Shown: positions 47,336 to 57,777, numbered from the stretch's first letter. The stretch: DNA of 64,000 nucleotides from JAXGPP01 sp040766885 (GCA_040766885.1 JAXGPP010000012.1:1-64000); one strand, 5' to 3'. A program made the numbers and translations. Notes: a model not told the origin generated them from the letters alone.

Positions 47336-48560
47336 GCATACGCTGCCGAACGGGCTGGAGATCGTCGCCGAGTGCAATGCCCAGGTCCATTCCGCGGCGC
47401 TGGGTTTCTTCGTTCGCACGGGGGCCCGCGACGAGACTGACGATGTGGCCGGCGTGAGCCATTTCCTCGAGCACATGGTGTTCAAGGGAACTCCAACTCG
47501 CAGCGCCGACGACGTCAACCGCGAGTTCGACGAGATCGGAGCGCATTACAACGCCTTCACGGGCGAAGAGGCGACGGTGTACTACGCGGCGATCCTGCCG
47601 GAGTACGTCGAGAAGACCGTGGAGCTGTGGAGCGACGTACTGCGGCCGTCGCTGCGGACCGAGGACTTCGAGACCGAGAAGCAGGTGATTCTAGAAGAGA
47701 TTCAGATGTACGAGGATCAGCCGCCGTTCGGGGCCGACGACCGCTGCAAGGCGCTGCACTACGCCGGGCACCCGCTGGGACGGAGCGTTCTGGGCACCTC
47801 CGAAAGCGTTGCCGGCCTTCCGGTCGACAAGATGCGGGCCTACTTCGAGCGCCGGTACAGCCCGGCCAACATCGTGCTCGCCGCGGCGGGCCGCATCGAC
47901 TTCGACGGTCTCGTCGCCGCGGCCGAGCGATTCTGCGGCGCGTGGCAGCCCTTCGCCGCAGGCCGTGTCCCGGAAGCGGTTCGCCCTCGCGAGGACTTCC
48001 TCGTAGTCTGCAAATCCTCGGCCACTCAGCAGTACGCGCTGTCGCTCAGCCAGGGGCCCTCGGCCGAGGATCCTCGCCGCTACGCCGCCAAGCTCCTGAC
48101 CACCGTGATCGGCGACGACACGGGGAGCCGTTTCTACTGGGAGCTCACCGATCCGGGTTTGGCCGAGCAGGCCAGCTTGAACCACTACGAATACGAGGGG
48201 AGCGGCGCCTACTACACCTACATGAGCTGCGATCCCGAACGGGCGGCGGAGAACCTCGAGCGAATCCTCGATATCTATCGCCAGGCCGAGTCCGAGGGAA
48301 TTTCCGCCGAGGAACTCGCCCAGGCCAAGAGCAAGGTCAGCTCACGAGTGGTCTTGTCCGGCGAACGGCCCCGCGGCCGACTGTTCGCCATCGGCAGCGA
48401 TTGGCTCCAGCGCGGCGATTACCACTCGGTGAAGGAAGAGCTCGTGGCGTTCTCCGGCGTGTCGCTCGATGAGGTGAATGCCCTGCTGGCGGCCTACCCG
48501 CTTTCGCGAATGACGACCGTTACCGTCGGACCCCTGGCCGACGTGGCCCGGCCGCAATAG
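47322..48560 (+). CDS. M16 peptidase, catalytic subunit
   Basis: A 412-residue M16 zinc peptidase with HFLEH (residues 47-51), the base residues of an HxxEH motif, and ETEKQVILEEIQMYED as the downstream glutamate region. It lacks the Arg/Tyr segment seen in the preceding gene (here GSRFYWELTDPGLAEQA), so it complements that subunit. The start is TTG at 47322 with GGAGGT upstream. Together they are probably a periplasmic or cytosolic heterodimer; there is no signal peptide. Confidence 0.9.
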   Translation: MEFLKHTLPNGLEIVAECNAQVHSAALGFFVRTGARDETDDVAGVSHFLEHMVFKGTPTRSADDVNREFDEIGAHYNAFTGEEATVYYAAILPEYVEKTVELWSDVLRPSLRTEDFETEKQVILEEIQMYEDQPPFGADDRCKALHYAGHPLGRSVLGTSESVAGLPVDKMRAYFERRYSPANIVLAAAGRIDFDGLVAAAERFCGAWQPFAAGRVPEAVRPREDFLVVCKSSATQQYALSLSQGPSAEDPRRYAAKLLTTVIGDDTGSRFYWELTDPGLAEQASLNHYEYEGSGAYYTYMSCDPERAAENLERILDIYRQAESEGISAEELAQAKSKVSSRVVLSGERPRGRLFAIGSDWLQRGDYHSVKEELVAFSGVSLDEVNALLAAYPLSRMTTVTVGPLADVARPQ

Positions 48561-48567
48561 TGCCCGA

Positions 48568-50553
48568 TCACTCGGGTTCGGGAGCCGGGAGGCTGAACTG
48601 GGCGCGGGCCGCGCGGGCTTGTTCCAGGAGGGTGCGGCTGCCTGATTTGTGAGCCGCGGCTTCCGCGATCGTGAGCAAGCGGTCGGCATCGTCTTCACGG
48701 CCGCCTGCCACCGCGGACTTTGCCAAGGCGAGCGATTCCTGCGCAATCTGGCGATGGTCGGCCGCACCACGGGCGTTGTCGACGAGCGTCGCCAGCGCTT
48801 CGAGTTTGAGCTGCTCCTCGTCGACGACGAACGCCGAGGCCAGTTCTCGAATGGCCTGCCCCGCCAGTGCCGGCTCACCGGCGGCGGCAGCCACGCTGAG
48901 TGCTTCGCGAAGCGCCGCGTAGCGGGGAACCATCTCCACGCCGTCCGCCTTCGCGGCGGCGAGCAGCTTGCGAACCAGCCGCGGCTTCCCGCCCGGCTTC
49001 TCGGCGGCCTCGTATTCCGCCGCTAGTTGCGTGCGCCACTCTTCGACGGCGGCGCGAAGGGCGGCTTCATCGTCGGGCGGAGCGGCCCGGACTTGCTCGG
49101 CGCGTGACGCGGAGGCGCCCGCCGCCACGGCCGCCCCAACTGGCGGCGCGAGATCGAGTTCGGGCATTAGCGATGCGACTTCGACGCCGCGCGCGCCGGC
49201 CTGCTCCCACAGGCGCCGCGCCTCGGCACGATCGCCGCCGGGTGCAAAGGCCAGATAAGTCCCCAGGAGCACATCCTTGTCGGGGCTCTCGGCCAGCCCG
49301 CGGTCGGCCAGCGCAAGCACGAGATTGTGATGCATGTTGGCCGGCACAAAGGTGTAGTTCCTGGCTGCCGTGCGGACCGTGAGCTGCTCGCCCGCCACCT
49401 GGACGACCACGACCATCGAGTTCTGGACGGGCAGCTCATCGAGGGGTTTGAGACCGGTCACCGCCATGCGGATGGCCTGCCAGAATTGCTCCAGATAGAC
49501 GGCGATCTGCGCGAGGCGATCGAGTTCCGCCCGTTCTTCGGACGATTGCACTTGAGCCTCGGCCGCCGCAAGTTGTTCCCGGGCAGAGACCAGATTCCGC
49601 CGCGCCATCGCCTCGCGAGCGGCAGACGTGGCCTGCCGGAACGCTTCTTGAATGGCTGGGTCGGGCGCGGCCGGAGGTGGCGGCTCCGTTACCGGGGCGC
49701 CAGTCTCGTCGGGCGCTGGTGGCGAGTCCTCGGTCCCATTGGGTTCCAACGGCGCCGACATAATGGCGTGCTGAAGGGCCTCTGCCTCGGCACGAGCCGC
49801 TTCGGGCAAGTTCGGAGCGAGAGGCGGGGGAGCCGGTGCGGTCGATTCTGCCGGCGGAGGGGTCGGCGTCAGCGGTTCGGTAGCCGCGACGGGGGGCTCT
49901 TCCGTCACGACTGGCGGCGGTTCAACCGCATTCTCGGCTGGAGCTTCCGCAGAGGGGGGCTGCGACGGCAGAGGCGATGGTGAAACGGTCGCCACCGCCG
50001 GCTGCTCGTTGGTGTATTGGCGGAACAGATCGTAGCCAACCACTGCCAGGGCAGCGATCACTACCAGCAGTACGAGATAGGCTGCGGCCACCAAGAGCGG
50101 CGAGCGTTTCCGTTTTCGCGGCAGTTTGTGGCGGTCGCGGGGCGACGCGACCACCGCCTCGAGCTCCGCCAGGTCCGTTTCTTCGGGCGTCGCCTCCTCG
50201 CCCGTTTCATCATCAATGCCGGCATCTACGTCGGCCGAATCGGCGGCGGGCTCATCGGCCGCGGGGGGAGGCGGGATGTGGTCGTGCGGCGGAGGGGGCG
50301 GAACAACTGGCGGCACGGGCTCAAAGGCGGGTTCCGGAGCCGATGGCGCCGTGCTGTCGATGCTCAGTGCCCCAAGCGTCGCCGGATCGAGATCCGCGAA
50401 TAGCGATTGCGGCTCAGGCGGCTCGGGCGAGTCGCTCGGGTTGGGTGGCATCGCAGGCGATTCTGCCAGCGAATGCGCATCCGCGTCTTCCCCAGCGTGA
50501 CGCCTGGCATCTTGTTCCGTGTTCGACGGCGGATCGTTCGATGGTTGATCCAC
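48568..50553 (-). CDS. Membrane-anchored Pro/Ala-rich hypothetical protein
   Basis: A 661-residue protein. The first ~140 residues are acidic and Pro-rich, then a basic stop and membrane helix (SPLLVAAAYLVLLVVIAALA), a long Pro/Ala/Glu linker, and a helical C-terminal region of about 350 residues. It is convergent with the peptidase genes and divergent from the alpha-2-macroglobulin gene. No family is recognised; a cell-envelope scaffold is possible. Confidence 0.65.
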   Translation of the reverse strand: MDQPSNDPPSNTEQDARRHAGEDADAHSLAESPAMPPNPSDSPEPPEPQSLFADLDPATLGALSIDSTAPSAPEPAFEPVPPVVPPPPPHDHIPPPPAADEPAADSADVDAGIDDETGEEATPEETDLAELEAVVASPRDRHKLPRKRKRSPLLVAAAYLVLLVVIAALAVVGYDLFRQYTNEQPAVATVSPSPLPSQPPSAEAPAENAVEPPPVVTEEPPVAATEPLTPTPPPAESTAPAPPPLAPNLPEAARAEAEALQHAIMSAPLEPNGTEDSPPAPDETGAPVTEPPPPAAPDPAIQEAFRQATSAAREAMARRNLVSAREQLAAAEAQVQSSEERAELDRLAQIAVYLEQFWQAIRMAVTGLKPLDELPVQNSMVVVVQVAGEQLTVRTAARNYTFVPANMHHNLVLALADRGLAESPDKDVLLGTYLAFAPGGDRAEARRLWEQAGARGVEVASLMPELDLAPPVGAAVAAGASASRAEQVRAAPPDDEAALRAAVEEWRTQLAAEYEAAEKPGGKPRLVRKLLAAAKADGVEMVPRYAALREALSVAAAAGEPALAGQAIRELASAFVVDEEQLKLEALATLVDNARGAADHRQIAQESLALAKSAVAGGREDDADRLLTIAEAAAHKSGSRTLLEQARAARAQFSLPAPEPE

Positions 50554-50893
50554 GGCTGCCTCAGTGCCCCGGCTGTTGGCGCTGCATTAGTAACGCGTCA
50601 CCCAATACTCACGTTACACACTGTGGGGGTGGCCAAGCAAGAACCGGCCGAGGCAGCATGCAATTATTGCCGAAACACGGCTGTTTGGTCTTTCCCATTT
50701 GCCGCTACTTGCCTGGATTGCTGCCATGCTCGCCAGTGGGGGAACTTTCCACCAAGGGTCTTCGTCTAGTAGGTTGGAACTTGTTGGGAAGACTTGTCAT
50801 GTCTGGGCACCATAGTCCGTGGGCGCCCGTCGAGGTTCGCAGGGGGATGTGCGAAATCTATTCTCCGGGCGGACATCCATAGGAGTCGAGATC
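50554..50893. other. Divergent intergenic region upstream of alpha-2-macroglobulin gene
   Basis: About 340 bases between two divergent genes. No repeat or convincing small gene; promoters for both should be here but none stands out. Confidence 0.35.
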
Positions 50894-53800
50894 ATGAAGA
50901 TTACTTTTGCTCTGAGCGCTCTGCTGTTGGGCAGTCTCGCTCTCCTGGCCGTCGAGCCGGCAGCTTCCACACCATCGGAGCGGGAAATGGCAAACAAGGC
51001 ATTCCGCGACGGCAACTTCAACGACGCCTATCAGACCTATCGGAAGCTGGCGCTCGATCCGGGCACCGACGCTCGGCAGGTCGGCAGCGATCTGGAGATG
51101 GCGATCCAGTGCCTGCAGCAACTGAACCGGGTGGATGAAATCGACGAGCTTCGCGAAGCCTCGGTCGCCGCACATTCGGAGAACTGGCGACTCCTCTGGG
51201 CGGCGGCCCGCAGCTATCTCAATGTCGATCATCATGGCTTTATCGTTTCGGGTAAGTTCGAGCGCGGCAACCGCCGCGGCGGCGGCGAAGTGGTCCAGGC
51301 CTACGAGCGGGACCGCGTGCGGGCGCTGCAACTCATGCGGCAAGCGATGCCACTGGCTCAGAAAGACGAAAGCCACGGCGAGGTTGGCGAGTTCTTCTTC
51401 GCCTGCGCCCAGGCGCTGCTTGGCAACCGCGGCTATGGCGAAGCCTGGCGGCTGCAGTATTTGACTGATCTGGAGACACTCCCCGACTACGAGCCGGGAT
51501 GGGGTTATCGTTCACCCCGCCAGGGCGCGCCGGTGGATGAGGAAGGCAAGCCGGTCTTCCACAAGCTGCCCGAGAGTTTCGAGAAGGCCCAGACCGACGG
51601 CGAGCGCTGGCGGTGGTGTCTCATGCAGGCGGCCGAGATGTCGCCCGGCGTGGTCGACCGCGCGCGGCGCGAGTGGGCCGACTTCCTCTGGCAGCAATTT
51701 GGCGTGCAGACGATGGCCGAGTACGGCTGGTTCTTCGGCCGCGCTCGGGTCGACGACACCAAGGAAGACGAAAGCGGCACCTACGCCCTGCACACGCTGG
51801 GCGAGGGCGAGACCATTGCCCGGCTGGCGACCGGCATCAAGCGATTTCCACTCCCCGACGAGTTCAACTTCATCAAGATCTACCAGGAACTGGGCGAGAA
51901 AGCCGGAAGCAGCGAGCGAGTGCATGCTCTGTCGCAGTTGGGACAGATCTTCGAAAACCGCCGCCAGTATCCGCGCGCCGCCGAGTACTGGCGGAAGTGC
52001 ATCGAACTGGACTCCCGCCCGCATTTCAAGGACCGGCTCGAGCAGATCGTGGCCAACTGGGGACGATTCGAATCGATCGTCACGCAGCCGGCAGGGAAAG
52101 GAGCCACGCTCGAATTCCGCTTCCGCAACGCAAAAGGAGTGCGGTTCACCGCCCGGGAAATCAACGTCGAAAAGCTGCTGGCCGACATGCAGGCCTATCT
52201 CAAGTCGAATCCGAACCAGTTGGACTGGAACAGGCTGCAGATCGAGAATCTTGGCTACCGACTGGTGCACCAGAACCAGAGCCAGTATCTCGGCGCGGAG
52301 GCAGCCGCCTGGAAACTCGATCTGGAGCCGCGCGAGAAGCATTTCGACAAGCTGGAGACAGTCGCCACGCCGCTGCAGAAAGCGGGCGCTTATCTGCTCA
52401 CCGCGCGCGTCGACGGCGGCAATACGAGCCACATCATCGTCTGGCTGGCCAATACGGCAATCGCCAAGAAGCCGCTCGACGGCAAGACGTTCTACTATGT
52501 GGCCGACGCCGTGACCGGCCAGCCGGTGGCACGGGCCAATGTCGAGTTCTTTGGCTGGCGACAGGAGCAGCGCGATGCGCGGCGGTTTACGGTGCTCACC
52601 AGGCAGTTCGCCGAATTCACCGATGCCCATGGCCAGGTGATGCTTGCTCCCGACCGGCAGCCGCAGGATTACCAGTGGATCGTCATCGCCCGGTCGCAAG
52701 GGCGGTTGGCCTGGCTGGGTTTCACGCATGTCTGGTACGGGCAGTACTACGACCAGGAGTACAACGAGACCAAGGTCTACTCGATCACCGACCGCCCGGT
52801 CTACCGTCCCGACCAGGAGGTGAACTACAAGTTCTGGATTCGCCACGCCCGCTACGATCAGCCCGAAGTGTCTGATTTCGCCGGCCAGACGTTCACGGTG
52901 GAGATCTATGATCCGAAGGGGGACAAGATCGTTGAGAAGGCCGTAAAGGCCGACGCCTACGGTGGCATCGAGGGGAAGTGGAAAGCGCCGGCCGACGCCA
53001 CGCTGGGCGTGTACCAGTTGCAGATCAAAGATCTTGGCGGCGGCCAGTTCCGCATCGAGGAATACAAGAAACCGGAATACGAAGTCGCCGTTGAAGCGCC
53101 GACTGAGCCGATCATGCTCGGCGACAAGATCGAGGCCACGATCCGGGCGAAGTACTATTTCGGCTCGCCGGTCACCAAGGCCAAGGTGAAGTACAAGGTC
53201 GAGCGAACCGGCTACACCGAGCGCTGGTATCCGCCGCGGCCGTGGGACTGGCTCTACGGGCCGGGTTACTGGTGGTTCGCCTCCGACTACGACTGGTACC
53301 CAGGATGGCGAAGCTGGGGCTGCCCGCGGCCGATGCCGTTCTGGTGGCCCTCTCGCCACCAACCGCCCGAGCTTGTGGCCGATCGCGAGGTGGAAATCGG
53401 TCCCGACGGCACGGTCAAGGTGGAGATCGATACGGGCATCGCCAAGGCGATCCATCCCGACCAGGACCACCAGTACACGATCACCGCGGAGGTCGTCGAC
53501 CAGTCGCGGCGGACGATTGTGGGCACGGGCAAGGTGCTCGTCGCGAGGAAGCCGTTCCAGGTGACCTGCTGGATGGACCGCGGCTATTACCGCGCCGGCG
53601 GCACGATGCGGTTCCATGCCGCCGCACGGACCTTGGACGGCAAGCCGGTCGAGGGCACTGGCAAGCTGGAACTGTTTGCCGTCAGCTACCAGGACGGCAA
53701 GCCGGTCGAGCGTTCGGTGCATGTCATGGACCTGGCAACCAACGCCGAAGGCAAAGCGCAGAGCCTGTGGCGGGCGGCGCGGGCCGGGCAGTACCGCTTC

Positions 53801-56800
53801 TCCTACACGCTGACCGACGCGAAGGGACACACCGTCGAGGGCGGTTACCTGTTCACCGTCATCGGTGAAGCCTTCCAGAGCGATCAGTTCCGCTTCGACG
53901 CCCTGGAACTCATCCCTGACAAGGCCGAGTATCAGCCGGGCGAGAAGGTGCAGTTGCTTATCAACACCGATCGCGCCGACGCCACGGTGCTATTGTTCGT
54001 CCGCCCGGCCAACGGCATCTATTTGCCGCCGCGCGTCGTGCGGATGGACGGTAAGAGCACCGTCCAGGAGATCGAGATCTCGCAGAAGGATATGCCCAAC
54101 TTCTTCGTCGAAGCGGTCACGATCGCCGACGGGAAGGTGCACCAGGTAGCCAAGGAGATCGTCGTTCCGCCGGAGAAACGGGTGCTTACGGTGGAGGTTG
54201 AACCGTCGAGCGAGTCGTACCGGCCGGGGCAGGACGCCAAGGTGAAACTCAAGCTGGCCGACTTCGAAGGAAAGCCATTCGTCGGCTCGACGGTGGTGGC
54301 GATCTATGACAAGTCGGTGGAGTACATCTCGGGCGGCTCGAACGTGCCGGAGATCAAGGAGTTCTTCTGGAAGTGGCGGCGGCACCATCACCCGCAGACA
54401 GAGCACAACCTCCAGCGCGGCTCGGGCAACATCGTGCCGCCTAATGAGAAAGGAATGAGCGACTTGGGCGCCTTCGGGGCGACCGTGGCCGTTGAACTGG
54501 CGAGCATGAGCATGGACGGCGCGGTTGGAATGGGCGGTATGGGCGGATTCGGCGGCGGCGTGATGCAGCGGCGGGGAGGGGTTGCCAGAGCTTACGCTGC
54601 GCCCGCAGGCGCGCCGATGGTCGCCGACGCGATGGAGATGGCGGCGCCTGCGCCGACCATGTCTCCGGCGGCCGGGCAGCCGATGCTGGTGAGCGGCAAG
54701 GCAGAGGCGGGTGCCCCGGGCCAGCCTCTGGTCCAGCCCACCGTCCGCACCGAATTCGCCGACACTGCCTTGTGGGCCGGCGCGCTGGAGACCAGCGCCG
54801 ACGGCACCGCCGAGGTCGCCTTGAAAATGCCCGAGAACCTCACCACCTGGCGGATCAAGGTGTGGGGGATGGGGCACGGGACGAAAGTGGGTGAAGGGGC
54901 GACCGACGTCGTCACGCGGAAGGACCTCATCATCCGCCTGCAGGCGCCGCGGTTCTTCATCGAGCGAGATGAAGTGGTCCTCTCGGCCAACGTGCACAAC
55001 TACCTCAAGTCGGCCAAGAGTGTCGAGGTGGCGTTGGAACTCGACGGCGGCACTATTGAGCCGATGGGCGAATTGGTGCAAAAGGTCGAGATCGCCTCGG
55101 AGGAAGAGGCTCGCATCGACTGGCGGGTGAAAGTGGTCAAGGAAGGCGAGGCGGTGATCCGCATGAAAGCGCTCACCGACGAAGAGTCGGACGCCATGGA
55201 GATGCGTTTCCCCTGCTATGTGCACGGGATGCTCAAGATGGACAGCTACTCCGGCGCGATCCCGCCGGACGGCCAAAGCGGCAAGTTCACCATCCGCGTG
55301 CCGGAGGAACGACGACCTGACCAGACGCGGCTGGAGGTCCGCTATTCGCCGACGCTGGCCGGCGCGATGGTCGATGCGCTGCCGTATTTGGCGAACTACC
55401 CGTACGGCTGCACGGAGCAGACCTTGAACCGCTTCCTGCCCACGGTGATCACTCAGAAGGTGCTCATCGACATGGGGCTCGATCTGAAGGCGATTCAGGA
55501 AAAACAGACCAACCTCAACGCCCAGGAACTGGGCGAGGCCGGCCAGCGGGCCGCGCAGTGGAAGCGGTACGACCGCAACCCGGTCTTCGATCAGGAGGAG
55601 GTGACGCGGATGGTGAAGGCCGGGCTCGACCGGCTCACCGAGATGCAGCTTTCGGACGGCGGCTGGGGCTGGTTCTCCGGGTATGGAGAGCACTCCACGG
55701 CGCACATGACGGCGCTGGTCGTCCATGGTCTGCAGATCACCCAGCATAACGACGTGGCGATCGTGCCGGGTGTGATGGAGAAGGGTGTCGAGTGGCTCAA
55801 GCGTTACCAGGCCGAGCAAATCCAGTGGCTGAAGAACTTCGAAACAAAGCCGAAGGACAAACCATGGAAGGAGTTCGCCGATAATCTCGACGCCCTGACG
55901 TACATGGTGCTGGTCGATGCGGGCGCCAAGAACGACGAGATGCGAGACTTCCTCTACCGCGACCGCACGAAGATTGCCGTCTACGGCATGGCGATGTACG
56001 GGCTCGCGCTGGAGAAGCAGGGCGAGCGCGAGAAGCTCGGCATGATCCTCCGCAACATCAGCCAGTATGTCGAGCAGGACGATGAGAACCAGACAGCCTG
56101 GCTCAAGCTGCCCGAAACATGGTGGTATTGGTGGGGGAGCGAATACGAAGCTCACTCGTACTATCTGAAACTGCTCTCGCGAACCGATCCCAAGGGCGAG
56201 CTGGCGCGCCGGCTGGTGAAGTACCTGCTCAACAACCGCAAGCACGCCACCTACTGGAACTCGACCCGCGACACGGCCCTGGCCATCGAGGCCCTGGCCG
56301 ACTTCCTGCGGGCCAGCGGCGAAGACAAGCCCGAGATGACCGTGGAGGTCTGGCTCGACGGCGAGTTGGCCCAGGCGGTGGAGATCACGCCGGCCACGCT
56401 GTTCCAGTTCGACAACAGCTTCGTGATCGAAGGCGAGAAACTCGCCGCGGGCGAGCATGTGGTGGAACTCAAGAAGCGCGGCACGGGGCCGCTGTACTAC
56501 AACGGCTACCTGACAAACTTCACGCTGGAAGACATGATCACCAAGGCCGGGCTGGAGATCAAAGTCGAGCGGAAGTACTACCGGCTCAACCCGGTCGACG
56601 CCGAGGTGAAGGTGGCCGGCTCGCGCGGCCAAGTGGTCGATCAGAAGGTCGAGAAGTACGAGCGCGAAGAACTGCCCAACCTCGCCTCGGTCACCAGCGG
56701 TCAACTCGTCGAGATCGAGCTTTCGATCGAAAGCAAGAACGACTACGAGTACCTGGTCTTCGAGGACATGAAGCCCGCCGGGTTTGAGCCGGTGGAATTG

Positions 56801-57025
56801 CAGAGCGGCTATACGGGTAATGCCTTGGGAGCCTACGTCGAGTTCCGCGACAACCGCGTGGCCTTCTTCACCCGGATGCTCGCCCGCGGCAACCACAGCG
56901 TGGCGTACCGCATGCGGGCCGAGATCCCCGGGCGGTTCAGCGCGCTGCCGGCCAAGGGCTGGGCGATGTACGCGCCGGAGCTGAAAGCCAACTCCGACGA
57001 GATCAAGCTTCAGGTGGAGGATTAG
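50894..57025 (+). CDS. Bacterial alpha-2-macroglobulin, thioester protein
   Basis: A 2,043-residue secreted protein with a signal peptide (hydrophobic LSALLLGSLALLAVEPAA) and a tetratricopeptide-like N-terminus (AFRDGNFNDAYQTYRKLALD). Macroglobulin domains follow, and the thioester motif YGCTEQTLNRF has Cys1506 and Gln1509. Bacterial homologues trap proteases in the periplasm. Two unusual inserts lie between the domains: an aromatic-rich stretch (about residues 774-825, with WYPPRPWDWLYGPGYWWF) and a Gly/Met-rich stretch (about 1207-1225, GMGGMGGFGGG) near where the bait region would be. The ATG at 50894 has AGGAG upstream. Confidence 0.92.
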   Translation: MKITFALSALLLGSLALLAVEPAASTPSEREMANKAFRDGNFNDAYQTYRKLALDPGTDARQVGSDLEMAIQCLQQLNRVDEIDELREASVAAHSENWRLLWAAARSYLNVDHHGFIVSGKFERGNRRGGGEVVQAYERDRVRALQLMRQAMPLAQKDESHGEVGEFFFACAQALLGNRGYGEAWRLQYLTDLETLPDYEPGWGYRSPRQGAPVDEEGKPVFHKLPESFEKAQTDGERWRWCLMQAAEMSPGVVDRARREWADFLWQQFGVQTMAEYGWFFGRARVDDTKEDESGTYALHTLGEGETIARLATGIKRFPLPDEFNFIKIYQELGEKAGSSERVHALSQLGQIFENRRQYPRAAEYWRKCIELDSRPHFKDRLEQIVANWGRFESIVTQPAGKGATLEFRFRNAKGVRFTAREINVEKLLADMQAYLKSNPNQLDWNRLQIENLGYRLVHQNQSQYLGAEAAAWKLDLEPREKHFDKLETVATPLQKAGAYLLTARVDGGNTSHIIVWLANTAIAKKPLDGKTFYYVADAVTGQPVARANVEFFGWRQEQRDARRFTVLTRQFAEFTDAHGQVMLAPDRQPQDYQWIVIARSQGRLAWLGFTHVWYGQYYDQEYNETKVYSITDRPVYRPDQEVNYKFWIRHARYDQPEVSDFAGQTFTVEIYDPKGDKIVEKAVKADAYGGIEGKWKAPADATLGVYQLQIKDLGGGQFRIEEYKKPEYEVAVEAPTEPIMLGDKIEATIRAKYYFGSPVTKAKVKYKVERTGYTERWYPPRPWDWLYGPGYWWFASDYDWYPGWRSWGCPRPMPFWWPSRHQPPELVADREVEIGPDGTVKVEIDTGIAKAIHPDQDHQYTITAEVVDQSRRTIVGTGKVLVARKPFQVTCWMDRGYYRAGGTMRFHAAARTLDGKPVEGTGKLELFAVSYQDGKPVERSVHVMDLATNAEGKAQSLWRAARAGQYRFSYTLTDAKGHTVEGGYLFTVIGEAFQSDQFRFDALELIPDKAEYQPGEKVQLLINTDRADATVLLFVRPANGIYLPPRVVRMDGKSTVQEIEISQKDMPNFFVEAVTIADGKVHQVAKEIVVPPEKRVLTVEVEPSSESYRPGQDAKVKLKLADFEGKPFVGSTVVAIYDKSVEYISGGSNVPEIKEFFWKWRRHHHPQTEHNLQRGSGNIVPPNEKGMSDLGAFGATVAVELASMSMDGAVGMGGMGGFGGGVMQRRGGVARAYAAPAGAPMVADAMEMAAPAPTMSPAAGQPMLVSGKAEAGAPGQPLVQPTVRTEFADTALWAGALETSADGTAEVALKMPENLTTWRIKVWGMGHGTKVGEGATDVVTRKDLIIRLQAPRFFIERDEVVLSANVHNYLKSAKSVEVALELDGGTIEPMGELVQKVEIASEEEARIDWRVKVVKEGEAVIRMKALTDEESDAMEMRFPCYVHGMLKMDSYSGAIPPDGQSGKFTIRVPEERRPDQTRLEVRYSPTLAGAMVDALPYLANYPYGCTEQTLNRFLPTVITQKVLIDMGLDLKAIQEKQTNLNAQELGEAGQRAAQWKRYDRNPVFDQEEVTRMVKAGLDRLTEMQLSDGGWGWFSGYGEHSTAHMTALVVHGLQITQHNDVAIVPGVMEKGVEWLKRYQAEQIQWLKNFETKPKDKPWKEFADNLDALTYMVLVDAGAKNDEMRDFLYRDRTKIAVYGMAMYGLALEKQGEREKLGMILRNISQYVEQDDENQTAWLKLPETWWYWWGSEYEAHSYYLKLLSRTDPKGELARRLVKYLLNNRKHATYWNSTRDTALAIEALADFLRASGEDKPEMTVEVWLDGELAQAVEITPATLFQFDNSFVIEGEKLAAGEHVVELKKRGTGPLYYNGYLTNFTLEDMITKAGLEIKVERKYYRLNPVDAEVKVAGSRGQVVDQKVEKYEREELPNLASVTSGQLVEIELSIESKNDYEYLVFEDMKPAGFEPVELQSGYTGNALGAYVEFRDNRVAFFTRMLARGNHSVAYRMRAEIPGRFSALPAKGWAMYAPELKANSDEIKLQVED

Positions 57026-57041
57026 TACGCCACTCTTTAGC

Positions 57042-57066
57042 GGGGCGGGCTTTACAATTCCGCCCC
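57042..57066 (+). terminator. Possible terminator hairpin after alpha-2-macroglobulin gene
   Basis: GGGGCGG (57042-57048) pairs with CCGCCCC (57060-57066) across an 11-base loop, 17 bases past the stop. No T-run follows, so it is a weak call. Confidence 0.4.
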
Positions 57067-57233
57067 TATAGCGAAAAATGGTGTTCGATGGCTCGGCGTG
57101 GGTCGCTCCGGTGGAGCTGCGCCGCCGATCTTACGCTGGAGTTGTTTTCGATCGACAACATTTCCGGACGCCCGTTGCGGCCCTACCAACACCGGCAGGG
57201 CCGCCTTTTTTTGCCGCAAGGGAGGCAAGGCTC

Positions 57234-57713
57234 GTGGAACGTATTCCCATGACCCGCACGGGGTACGACAAATTGAAGGCTGAGGTCGATCATCTGCACA
57301 ATGTCGAGATGCCGCTGATTCTGGACCGATTGGCCAAAGCCCGCAGCGAGGGAGACCTGAGCGAGAACGCCGAGTATCACGGCGCCCGGGAGAGTCAGGG
57401 CCTGCTTCAGGCGAAGATCAATCTGCTGCGCGACAAGCTTTCGCGCGCCGTGATCATGGACGCTTCGCAGATGCCCAAGGACGAGGTGGCCTTCGGCGCA
57501 ACGGTGGTGGTGAAGGATCTCGATCTCGACGAGCAGGAAGAGTTCACGCTCGTGGGCGCCGGCGAAGAAGACTACGCCGAGGGAAAAATCCTTGTCACGA
57601 GCCCCTTGGCCCAGGGCCTGATCGGCAAGAAAGCGGGCGACAAGGTCGAGATCGAGGTGCCGATGGGCACGATGCGCTTCGAGATCATCGAGATTCGCAG
57701 CGCGGGCGAGTAA
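57234..57713 (+). CDS. greA: Transcription elongation factor GreA
   Basis: A 159-residue GreA, which rescues backtracked RNA polymerase. It has the coiled-coil domain (DLSENAEYHGARESQGLL with the tip acidic residues in GDLSENAEY) and the C-terminal FKBP-like domain (EEDYAEGKILVTSPLAQGLI, KVEIEVPMGTMRFEI). GTG at 57234 is chosen because GGGAGG lies eight bases upstream; an ATG at 57249 is further from this site. Homologues commonly start a few residues before MTRxGY. Confidence 0.93.
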   Translation: MERIPMTRTGYDKLKAEVDHLHNVEMPLILDRLAKARSEGDLSENAEYHGARESQGLLQAKINLLRDKLSRAVIMDASQMPKDEVAFGATVVVKDLDLDEQEEFTLVGAGEEDYAEGKILVTSPLAQGLIGKKAGDKVEIEVPMGTMRFEIIEIRSAGE

Positions 57714-57721
57714 CGATCGCA

Positions 57722-57768
57722 GACGCGACGTCGCATCCAGGCACCAGCAACGCGGCGAGACGCCGCGT
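57722..57768. repeat. REP-like palindromes after greA
   Basis: A degenerate GACGCGACGTCGCAT copy (57722-57735) and a full ACGCGGCGAGACGCCGCGT (57750-57768) lie between greA and the next leftward gene. Confidence 0.75.
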
Positions 57769-57777
57769 CTACCTCCT

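Noticed and set aside
53990..56896. 968-residue open frame on the minus strand
   Set aside because: Antisense shadow of the alpha-2-macroglobulin gene, caused by high third-position GC.
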